DNA of 7,853 nucleotides from a bacterium. Lineage in GTDB: Bacteria; Nitrospinota_A; UBA7883; JACRGQ01. The notes beneath the pieces were generated by a model that had not been told where the DNA came from, made no database searches, and was given only the letters and a program-made list of their open reading frames with translations. The stretch spans positions 1 to 7,853 of the forward strand of contig JAKAGL010000107.1 of assembly GCA_021815535.1 (NCBI GenBank), read 5' to 3'. Shown here one piece after another: positions 1-5,871 of the stretch; position 1 is the stretch's first letter, and every line of letters begins with the position of its first letter. The translations under genes were made by a program, and so were the position numbers.

Positions 1-537
1 CTCAAAGAGACTGCCATCCTTGCGGCGATTTATGAAACGCCCCTCCCATGTCTTTCCGGTTTGCAGCGTTTCCCACATGTTCCGGTAAAACAGTTCGGGA
101 TGTTTGCCGCTGTTGAGAAAGTCGGGCGTTTTCCCCAGAATCTCCGCGGCGGGATGGCCGGTAATCCGGGTAAAGGCCGGATTGGCGTACACGATTTTGT
201 TGCTGGCGTCGGTGATATACACTCCCTCACCGGTCTGTTCCACGGCGGCGGCAAGCCGCACGTTAACGGCGGTCGTTACGGCCTGTTCGACCTGATGGCG
301 GCTATCGGCCATGCGCATAAGGCGTATGAAAGATACTATCAACCCTATTACCACGGTTGAAACGAAAAACGAAGCCACCGTGCCAGTGATCATGTAATCG
401 TATGTCACCACCCCGTGAAAATAAACGCTCAGCGGAGCGACGATAGCGGCGGTCATGATCACCGATACGACCACACCGATCCACAGGATGTGAACAAATG
501 GCGTGCGGGATATCTTCTCGACGAACCGGTTGATCAT
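1..537 (-). CDS. PAS-domain membrane sensor protein (N-terminal part, cut by window edge)
   Basis: The first 179 residues of a probable signal-transduction protein are visible; the 3' end lies outside the window. Two hydrophobic segments at about residues 16-38 and 50-71 predict a small inner-membrane anchor with only a short loop between them, so there is almost no periplasmic sensing domain. A short linker (about 75-95) leads into a PAS domain from about residue 96, recognisable by GEGVYITD (103-110), VYANPAFTRITG (116-127), the ILGKTP stretch (133-138) and WEGRFINRRKDGS near the edge. The architecture is typical of PAS histidine kinases, diguanylate cyclases or similar output proteins, and the missing C-terminus decides which. 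The ATG is 19 bp after the purQ stop with an in-frame TAA just upstream, so the start is bounded; the ribosome binding site is weak. It probably belongs to the operon tail. The sensor reading is firm, the output activity unknown. Confidence 0.85.
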   Translation of the reverse strand, partial: MINRFVEKISRTPFVHILWIGVVVSVIMTAAIVAPLSVYFHGVVTYDYMITGTVASFFVSTVVIGLIVSFIRLMRMADSRHQVEQAVTTAVNVRLAAAVEQTGEGVYITDASNKIVYANPAFTRITGHPAAEILGKTPDFLNSGKHPELFYRNMWETLQTGKTWEGRFINRRKDGSLFE

Positions 538-556
538 AGCGCGGTCTTCGCCAGAC

Positions 557-1246
557 CTACGTTAGGAGTGATTTCAATATACCCCAACCGTCGGTATTGC
601 CCAAAATCGGCTCGGAGGCGCGCTCTGGATGCGGCATCAATCCAAACACGTTGCCGCGGCCGTTGCAAATACCGGCGATGTTGTTGAGTGCGCCGTTAGG
701 ATTTGCCTCAGGCGTTATGTTGCCGTTTTCATCGCAGTAGCGGACCACCACTTGCCCGTTGGCCTCCAGCGACTGAATGGTCTCGGTAGAAGCGTAATAG
801 CGTCCTTCGCCATGGGCGATAGGAAGTTTCAGCACATCCCCTTTTTTCAACGCGCGCGTAGCGGGGATATCGTTACGTTCTACGCGGACGTGGATGTTCT
901 TGCAGATGAATTTACGCGATTCGTTCATCAAAAGCGCACCCGGCAGTAAATGGCACTCGGTGAGCACCTGAAAACCGTTGCAGATGCCGATAACGATGCC
1001 CCCTTTTTCGGCAAATTCCGCCACCGACCCCATTACGGGCGAAAAACGGGCAATCGCACCGCAACGCAGCGCATCACCGTATGAAAAACCTCCGGGGAGG
1101 AATACGACATCGATGTCCCCCACCGAAGCATCCTTATGCCAGATGTGGCGCACAGCGGCGCCGGGAAGCAGTGACGCGGCATGAATCGTATCCCGTTCGC
1201 AATTCGCCCCGGGAAAAAGCACCACCCCGATTTTTGGATTTTTCAT
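557..1246 (-). CDS. purQ: Phosphoribosylformylglycinamidine synthase subunit PurQ (glutamine amidotransferase)
   Basis: PurQ is the glutaminase subunit of multi-subunit FGAM synthase. It releases ammonia from glutamine for conversion of FGAR to FGAM by PurL, with PurS bridging, in the cytoplasm (fourth step of purine synthesis). The 229-residue protein has the class I amidotransferase fold: an N-terminal VVLFPGANCERD (8-19), the PGGFSYGD oxyanion segment (51-58), the nucleophile Cys89 in GICNGFQ, and the His206/Glu208 pair in MPHPERA. Length and motifs are normal for the stand-alone PurQ family, so it should be active. The ATG is preceded by a weak AAGAG at suitable spacing and lies 8 bp after the stop of the cyclic-nucleotide-binding gene. 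That foreign gene separates it from purS. purL is not found downstream, where a sensor gene follows. Confidence 0.97.
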   Translation of the reverse strand: MKNPKIGVVLFPGANCERDTIHAASLLPGAAVRHIWHKDASVGDIDVVFLPGGFSYGDALRCGAIARFSPVMGSVAEFAEKGGIVIGICNGFQVLTECHLLPGALLMNESRKFICKNIHVRVERNDIPATRALKKGDVLKLPIAHGEGRYYASTETIQSLEANGQVVVRYCDENGNITPEANPNGALNNIAGICNGRGNVFGLMPHPERASEPILGNTDGWGILKSLLT

Positions 1247-1254
1247 GGCGGCTC

Positions 1255-1719
1255 TTAACGCTGATTGTCCGCAAAACGGCTGCCGAGGTGATCAAGCCGT
1301 TCGCTTATGGTCGAGGCAATATTGCGCAATATCTGTATGGCGATGGTAGGATTCTTTTCGATGAGGATGTCAAAATTATCGCGCGAAAGGAAGAGCGCTT
1401 CAGTCGGCTCGGTGGCCACGATGCTTGCCCCGCGCGGCGTTGCATCGCCCCTCACGAGAGCCATTTCACCCACGCTTCTCCCTTTTCCATGCTGGGCGAG
1501 CACGGTATATTTCCCGTCGAAACTCTCTTTGCGGATCTCCACTTTCCCGCTGGTGATAAACAGCACGGAATCGCCCGCGGATCCTTCCTTTGCCACCAAA
1601 CTATTGGCCGGATAACGGCGGTATTCCAGCTTACTGGCGAGAATAACGATGTCTGATTGCTTGATGTTATCGAACATCGGTATCTCGCACATGATGTTCT
1701 TGATGCCGGCAAGATCCAC
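1255..1719 (-). CDS. Stand-alone cyclic nucleotide-binding (Crp-type) domain protein
   Basis: A 154-residue protein that consists almost entirely of one Crp/PKA-type cyclic-nucleotide-binding beta-roll. After a short helix (IPMFDNIKQSDI, 13-24) come the early strands with AGDSVLFITSGKVEI (48-62), then the phosphate-binding cassette with Gly84-Glu85 in VGEMALV and Arg96 in TPRGASIVA. The Glu and Arg that hold ribose and phosphate are kept; the Ser/Thr usually next to the Arg is Gly97. A helical tail (about 117-146) follows, and there is no helix-turn-helix, so it is not a DNA-binding regulator by itself. The GTG start is chosen because GGAGGAAGGG lies 7 nt upstream, inside the end of purS, and the GTG follows the purS TAA by one base. 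It may sense cAMP or another nucleotide and act on a partner; ligand and partner are unknown. Confidence 0.92.
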   Translation of the reverse strand: MDLAGIKNIMCEIPMFDNIKQSDIVILASKLEYRRYPANSLVAKEGSAGDSVLFITSGKVEIRKESFDGKYTVLAQHGKGRSVGEMALVRGDATPRGASIVATEPTEALFLSRDNFDILIEKNPTIAIQILRNIASTISERLDHLGSRFADNQR

Positions 1720-1720
1720 G

Positions 1721-1969
1721 TTATTTCCCTTCCTCCACCGTAACCCGGAAATCCTCCATTACCGGATTGCTCAACAGCTTTCTGCAGATATCGTCCGCTT
1801 GCCGTTGGACGGCGGCGGCGTCTGCACTGTCGATATCCATCTCGATATGCTTGCCGATGCGGACATTCTTGACCCCCGTGAAACCAATTGAGTGAAGCGC
1901 ATGTTCTACCGCTTTTCCCTGGGTATCCAGGATGCCCTCACGCAGCGTCACGGTCACTTTTGCTTTCAT
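1721..1969 (-). CDS. purS: Phosphoribosylformylglycinamidine synthase subunit PurS
   Basis: PurS is the small dimeric subunit that holds PurL and PurQ together in the FGAM synthase complex and helps ammonia pass between them. The 82-residue product has the family pattern KVTVTLREGILDTQGKAVEHAL followed by GFTGVKNVRIGKHIE, and a C-terminal strand MEDFRVTVEEGK; length is normal. The start used here is the ATG at 1967-1969, which overlaps the purC stop as ATGA. The GGAGG upstream is 11 nt from this ATG but only 2 nt from an in-frame ATG at 1976-1978, which would add Met-Arg-Thr; the downstream start also fits the family better. Close coupling to purC and the next gene implies shared translation. 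Confidence 0.95.
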   Translation of the reverse strand: MKAKVTVTLREGILDTQGKAVEHALHSIGFTGVKNVRIGKHIEMDIDSADAAAVQRQADDICRKLLSNPVMEDFRVTVEEGK

Positions 1970-2676
1970 TGTCCGCATATCCTCCGTACGACTTCGCGAT
2001 ACGATTCTTCCACTTTGCCGAGATCGCGGCGAAAGCGGTCCTTATCCATCTTCTCTCCGCTTTCCATATCCCACAGGCGTGAGGTATCCGGGGAAAACTC
2101 GTCGGCAAGGATAATGCCGCCTTTGTATCGCCCGAATTCCAGCTTGAAGTCGACCAGCCGGATGCCGTGGTTCTTAAAAAGTTCCAGCAACAGCCCGTTC
2201 ACGCGCAGTGCCATCGTACGGATGGCATCCAGTTCGCTGTGGGTGGCCCAGCCGAAAACCAGAACGTGGTCGGGCATTATCATCGGATCGCCCAGCGCGT
2301 CGTCCTTGTAGTAATACTCAACCACCGGGTGGGCCAGCTGAATGCCTTCTTCTTTACCCAGTTTCTTGGCGAGCGAACCGGCAAGCACGTTGCGCACCAC
2401 CACTTCAACTGGGACGATGGTTACTTTCTTCACCAGCATGTCGCGGTCGTTGAGTTTTTTCACGAAATGGGTCTTTACCCCGTTCTTTTCCAGATATTCA
2501 AAAATGTGCGCGGTGAGCATGTTGTTCATCACCCCTTTGTCCACGATCGTGCCGCGCTTTTGCGCGTTGAACGCGGTGGCGTCATCCTTGAAGTGCTGTA
2601 TCACCTGGTCCGGGTTGTCGGTGAGGTAAAGGATTTTCGCCTTCCCCTCGTAAATCTTTTCCATCTGTTTGGTCAC
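1966..2676 (-). CDS. purC: Phosphoribosylaminoimidazole-succinocarboxamide (SAICAR) synthase
   Basis: PurC joins aspartate to CAIR with ATP to form SAICAR, in the cytoplasm. The 236-residue protein has normal bacterial length and shows the family landmarks in order: YEGKAKILY (9-17) for the nucleotide-binding loop, GTIVDKGVMNN (42-52), the VEVVVRNVLAGSLAKKLG signature (90-107), YYYKDDALGDPMI (121-133), LVDFKLEFG (174-182) and ADEFSPDTSRLWD (191-203). The GTG start at 2674-2676 is preferred over the in-frame ATG at 2662-2664 because GGAGG sits 5 nt before the GTG and 17 nt before the ATG. It lies 21 bp after purB and overlaps purS by 4 bp. PurB uses its product, so adjacent genes encode consecutive steps. 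Confidence 0.97.
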   Translation of the reverse strand: MTKQMEKIYEGKAKILYLTDNPDQVIQHFKDDATAFNAQKRGTIVDKGVMNNMLTAHIFEYLEKNGVKTHFVKKLNDRDMLVKKVTIVPVEVVVRNVLAGSLAKKLGKEEGIQLAHPVVEYYYKDDALGDPMIMPDHVLVFGWATHSELDAIRTMALRVNGLLLELFKNHGIRLVDFKLEFGRYKGGIILADEFSPDTSRLWDMESGEKMDKDRFRRDLGKVEESYREVVRRICGQ

Positions 2677-2697
2677 AGTCTCCTCCCGATGCGGCGG

Positions 2698-3993
2698 TCA
2701 GCCGCCAAATACGCGTTTGAAAATATGGTCAACGTTCCTAAGATAATAGTTCAGGTCGAACAATTCTTCAATCCGGGCCGCGCCCAGCCGCCCGGCGATC
2801 TTCGGCTCAGCCATCACGAGATCCTTGAAAAGGAGTTCTTCGCGCCAGCAACGCATCGCCAGTCCCTGCACCAACGCGTAAGCCTCTTCGCGGGCCATAC
2901 CGCTTTCCACAAGCGCCAGCAGCACTTTTTGTGAATAAAAAAGGCCGTAGGTGGCATCGATGTTCCTGAGCATCCGTTTGGGGTACACATGCAACCCCTC
3001 GATGACCTTGCGCATCTTTTCCAGCATGTAATGCAGCAGGGTGGTGCTATCCGGCACGATCACCCGCTCGGCGCCGCTGTGGCTGATGTCGCGCTCATGC
3101 CACAGCGCCACGTTCTCCAGCGCGGTGTGCATGTTGCCCCTCATCACGCGGGCCAGGCCGCACATCTGCTCGCACTGCACGGGGTTGCGCTTGTGCGGCA
3201 TGGCGGAAGAACCTTTTTGTCCCTGATGAAACGGCTCTTCGGCCTCCAGCACCTCGCTGCGCTGGAGATGCCGTATTTCAAGCGCTATCTTTTCAATGGT
3301 GGCCGCCGTGATGGCAAGGGCCGCCATGTAATCAGCATGGCGATCACGTTGGATGATCTGTGTGCTAATGGGGGCGGGAACAAGGCCCATTTTTTCGCAG
3401 ACGTACTTTTCGATCTCAGGACTGCAATGGGCATGGGTGCCCACCGCACCGGATATTTTTCCCACGCTGATGGTTTCGATGGCATGCACCAGCCGCTGGC
3501 GGTTGCGCCGCATCTCGGCATGCCAGAGCGCCAGCTTGAGGCCGAAGGTGGTCGGCTCGGCGTGGACTCCGTGGGTGCGTCCCATACACGGCGTCATTTT
3601 GTAAACGTGCGCCTGTTTTTCCAACGCCGCAAGAAACATATCCAGCTTTTCCAGAATCAATCCGCCGGCGCGTTTCATCAGCGCGCAAAGCGCGGTATCC
3701 ACCACGTCGGACGAGGTGAGGCCCATGTGAACGTACCGGCTCTCCGGGCCGATGAATTCGGCCACGGATGTGGTGAAGGCTATCACGTCGTGACGCACTT
3801 CTTTTTCGATCTCGTCGATGCGCGCTACGTCGAAGTTCGCCTTTTTCTTGATGACCGCCAGCGCGTCGGCGGGGATGTTCCCCAGCTTGTGGTGCGCCTC
3901 GCAGGCGGCGATCTCCACCTCCAGCCAAACGGCGAATTTATTCTGCATCGACCAAAGATCGGCCATTTCTTTCAAGGTATATCGTTCAATCAT
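2698..3993 (-). CDS. purB: Adenylosuccinate lyase
   Basis: PurB eliminates fumarate from SAICAR (giving AICAR) and from adenylosuccinate (giving AMP), so it acts twice in purine synthesis. The 431-residue protein belongs to the fumarase/aspartase superfamily. Key residues fall at the numbers familiar from the Bacillus-type enzyme: His68 in VRHDV, His89 in YVHMG, the TSSD motif (93-96), His141 in GRTHG, and the flexible signature loop GSSAMPHKRNP (261-271) with catalytic Ser263. Length is normal for the short bacterial class and no residue appears missing. The ATG has AAGGA about 10 nt upstream and lies 13 bp after the stop of the metallo-hydrolase gene; purC follows after 21 bp. Confidence 0.98.
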   Translation of the reverse strand: MIERYTLKEMADLWSMQNKFAVWLEVEIAACEAHHKLGNIPADALAVIKKKANFDVARIDEIEKEVRHDVIAFTTSVAEFIGPESRYVHMGLTSSDVVDTALCALMKRAGGLILEKLDMFLAALEKQAHVYKMTPCMGRTHGVHAEPTTFGLKLALWHAEMRRNRQRLVHAIETISVGKISGAVGTHAHCSPEIEKYVCEKMGLVPAPISTQIIQRDRHADYMAALAITAATIEKIALEIRHLQRSEVLEAEEPFHQGQKGSSAMPHKRNPVQCEQMCGLARVMRGNMHTALENVALWHERDISHSGAERVIVPDSTTLLHYMLEKMRKVIEGLHVYPKRMLRNIDATYGLFYSQKVLLALVESGMAREEAYALVQGLAMRCWREELLFKDLVMAEPKIAGRLGAARIEELFDLNYYLRNVDHIFKRVFGG

Positions 3994-4006
3994 CTATTCA
4001 GTTCCT

Positions 4007-4777
4007 TCATACATCGTGCAAGGCGCCCAGTTGATCCTGCCGCGCTATTTCATAGGTGATCCGCTGGCCAGCCGCAGCGACAAAGCTGTCGGCCCCCAGC
4101 CGGACCAGATTCGGATTGTTATTTTGCCGGCTCAGGTGGGCGAAGATAACGGTACCAAGGCCTTCCCCCGCCGCATCCGCCAGCAGCCGCATACAGTCGT
4201 CATTGGAAAGATGCCCCAGCTTCCCTTTAATACGCTGTTTCAACGGCCACGGATAGGGGCCAATATCCAGCAATTCCGGATCGTGATTGCTTTCCACCAG
4301 CGCGAGATGCGCAAGGCGGAAATTTTCTATGGCGCGTACGGTAACGAATCCCAGATCCGTCATCACCAGCGCGCGCCGTCCCCTGCATTCGCTTAAATAG
4401 GCAACCGGTTCGGCCGCGTCATGCGGGATGGAAAAAGGGTGCAACGTAATATCTCCTACGGCGAACGGCTCATCGGGGATGACCGTCTCCATTTTACCCG
4501 CCTTTTCCAATTGGCCGCTGCCGGCCAGCCATGTGCCACGTGTGAGGTAGATCGGTATACCGTACCGGCGCGAGAAAAGAGCCGCGCCGCGGATGTGGTC
4601 GGTATGTTCGTGGGTAATGGCGATGGCCTTGATTTCTTCCGGCATAAAGCCGGCCAGCTTAAGCCGCTTTTCCAGCTCGCGGCAGGCAAAGCCGGCGTCG
4701 ATCAACAGCGCGGTGGTTTCAGAATGGATAAGGGTCGCGTTTCCTTCGCTGCCGGAGCCAAGCACACGGAGCTTCAT
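4007..4777 (-). CDS. Metallo-beta-lactamase-fold hydrolase, YycJ/WalJ-like
   Basis: A cytoplasmic metallo-hydrolase of about 256 residues. Numbering from the farthest in-frame start (TTG at 4783, two codons before the ATG used here), it opens with LRVLGSGSEGNATLI (5-19), the typical first strand of the family. It then shows LLIDAGF (26-32), the zinc motif THEHTDH (57-63: His58, His60, Asp62, His63), a third ligand region around SIPHDA (118-123), MTDLG (141-145) with a probable bridging Asp, and a late His in IFAHLSRQNN (213-222). This pattern matches the YycJ/WalJ group, for which exonuclease or cell-wall-linked roles have been suggested; the substrate here is unknown. The chosen ATG overlaps the upstream stop as TGATG; in-frame GTG and TTG codons just before it are possible starts. 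It sits between the DHS-like gene and purB with no purine-specific feature. Confidence 0.9.
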   Translation of the reverse strand: MKLRVLGSGSEGNATLIHSETTALLIDAGFACRELEKRLKLAGFMPEEIKAIAITHEHTDHIRGAALFSRRYGIPIYLTRGTWLAGSGQLEKAGKMETVIPDEPFAVGDITLHPFSIPHDAAEPVAYLSECRGRRALVMTDLGFVTVRAIENFRLAHLALVESNHDPELLDIGPYPWPLKQRIKGKLGHLSNDDCMRLLADAAGEGLGTVIFAHLSRQNNNPNLVRLGADSFVAAAGQRITYEIARQDQLGALHDV

Positions 4778-5718
4778 CACCAATTGCCATTTTCATACAG
4801 GTGATACAGCAACGGCAACAACAACTCGTGATGGCCGGTTATGCGAAACCCCTTGCCGCCGGTGGTGACGGGGCGGTATACCACGTTGACTCCCGGACGG
4901 TAGTGCATGGTCATATCGAAATCGACGGCGGTGAAATCGCGCACGTCATCCCCCAAATTGCGGGCGGCGGAAAGCGCTTTGATAAAAATTTCCGGCAAAA
5001 TGACCGCCGAGCCGACGTTGAAGTAACAGCCGCCGCCGGTGAGCGTTTTGAGCATGGCGGTGAAAATACGGAAATCCTCGAAACTTTTTCCGCCTATCAG
5101 CGCGCCATCGGTCAACGGATGAATATGGGTGATCTCGCAACCGATGGCGGCGTGGACGGTGGCCGGGATCCCCTTGGCCGCACACGCGGCGAGGATGCTT
5201 TTGTCGGCATAGGCCATCTTTTTGTCGAGAATATACTGGCCGATACACTGGCCGAAGCCCATATCGGGGTAGGCGCGCAATGCCTCCATCGTCATGGCGG
5301 CGGTCTCCTCTACCATGCCGAAGCGGCCCGTTTTTACTTCCTCTTCCACGTCCTCACTGGTCTGGCCGATGAGGGCGATCTCAAGATCGTGCACCGCCCC
5401 CGCGCCGTTCATGGCGATGCCGGTGATGATGCCGCGCTCTATCCAGTTGATGAGGATGCTTGAACATCCCACCTTGATGACGTGCGCGCCGATGGCAAAG
5501 ATAACCCCTTTGTTGTGTTTGGCCGCAGCCCCCAGATGGCCTACGATGGACTTGAAATCCGAAGCTTTAAGCTGTTTCGGCATCAAGTCGGCGATGTTTT
5601 TCGTCACCCGGTACCGGCCGACGTCGGCGAAATCGGCGATTTTCACCTTATTCGTCCGCTCACGGATGGGATAGTTGGTGATTTTTCCAAAATCCGCCCG
5701 CTCGTGTTTTTTCATCAT
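4777..5718 (-). CDS. Deoxyhypusine synthase family protein, function uncertain
   Basis: A 313-residue cytoplasmic protein at the head of the minus-strand gene string. Residues 77-124 (GAHVIKVG, then INWIERGIITGIAMNGAGAV, HDLEIALIGQTSEDV) resemble the NAD-binding core of deoxyhypusine synthases, including the NGAGAxHDxE pattern. The C-terminal half differs: TGGGCYFNVGSAVILPE (227-243) stands where true DHS enzymes have a GGGxxKHH motif, and no WGK motif with the catalytic lysine is seen; the end instead has TTGGKGFRITGHHELLLPLL (285-304). Bacteria normally lack eIF5A, so deoxyhypusine formation is unlikely. A polyamine-related NAD enzyme such as a homospermidine-type synthase is possible, but this is inference. 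Two ATGs start the frame (5718 and 5715); GGA lies close upstream of both, so the choice is open. Family placement is by memory of motifs. Confidence 0.85.
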   Translation of the reverse strand: MMKKHERADFGKITNYPIRERTNKVKIADFADVGRYRVTKNIADLMPKQLKASDFKSIVGHLGAAAKHNKGVIFAIGAHVIKVGCSSILINWIERGIITGIAMNGAGAVHDLEIALIGQTSEDVEEEVKTGRFGMVEETAAMTMEALRAYPDMGFGQCIGQYILDKKMAYADKSILAACAAKGIPATVHAAIGCEITHIHPLTDGALIGGKSFEDFRIFTAMLKTLTGGGCYFNVGSAVILPEIFIKALSAARNLGDDVRDFTAVDFDMTMHYRPGVNVVYRPVTTGGKGFRITGHHELLLPLLYHLYENGNW

Positions 5719-5723
5719 ATCCG

Positions 5724-5740
5724 TTGCAATTATATTGCAA
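5724..5740. promoter_or_regulatory. Perfect inverted repeat TTGCAAT-TAT-ATTGCAA, candidate operator
   Basis: Two perfect 7-bp arms around a 3-bp centre, fully covering the TATAAT of the minus-strand promoter. A third half-site (GCAATAT, 5749-5755) forms a second inverted repeat with ATATTGC at 5732-5738, separated by 10 bp. A dimeric repressor here would block the -10 region. The binding protein cannot be named; the half-site is unlike the FNR or CRP consensus. Confidence 0.5.
5729..5734 (-). promoter_or_regulatory. Perfect -10 box (TATAAT) for the minus-strand operon
   Basis: Read on the minus strand this is TATAAT, 10 nt before the upstream ATG of the DHS-like gene. No good -35 hexamer is found 16-18 nt further upstream, so an activator or a weak promoter is implied. 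The expected transcript start is only a few nucleotides before the ATG, giving a very short leader. A start further upstream is possible. Confidence 0.5.
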
Positions 5741-5823
5741 AGAACGGCGCAATATCTTTAAAAATTGACCGTAACTCCAGCCCCCGTAAACCGCTTATTA
5801 CGCCTATCGCGTTATAAGACGGA

Positions 5824-5853
5824 TTGCCTTGCGGCGGCAGTTTGGCGCATAAT
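5824..5853 (+). promoter_or_regulatory. Possible sigma-70 promoter of the response regulator gene
   Basis: TTGCCT at 5824-5829 (4 of 6 matches to the -35 consensus) and CATAAT at 5848-5853 (5 of 6 to the -10 consensus) are separated by 18 bp. The predicted start near 5860 gives a leader of about 12 nt that just includes the GGGGGA ribosome binding site. No sigma-54 GG/GC spacing was found, so autoregulation through sigma-54 is not supported. Confidence 0.4.
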
Positions 5854-5871
5854 GGGCGTCGGGGGATTTGC

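Noticed and set aside
2167..2934. Plus-strand open frame opposite purC and the end of purB
   Set aside because: Shadow of two conserved genes on the minus strand; no family motif is visible.
2989..4059. Long plus-strand open frame (356 codons) opposite purB
   Set aside because: It is antisense to a well-conserved purB, is rich in His and Gln as expected from the reverse frame, and shows no recognisable domain or ribosome binding site.
4801..5463. Plus-strand open frame opposite the DHS-like gene
   Set aside because: Antisense shadow with low-complexity composition; the minus-strand frame has clear family motifs.
5854..5871. Possible sigma-54 promoter before the response regulator
   Set aside because: The GG and GC dinucleotides are not separated by the required 10 bp and the GC lies next to the ATG.
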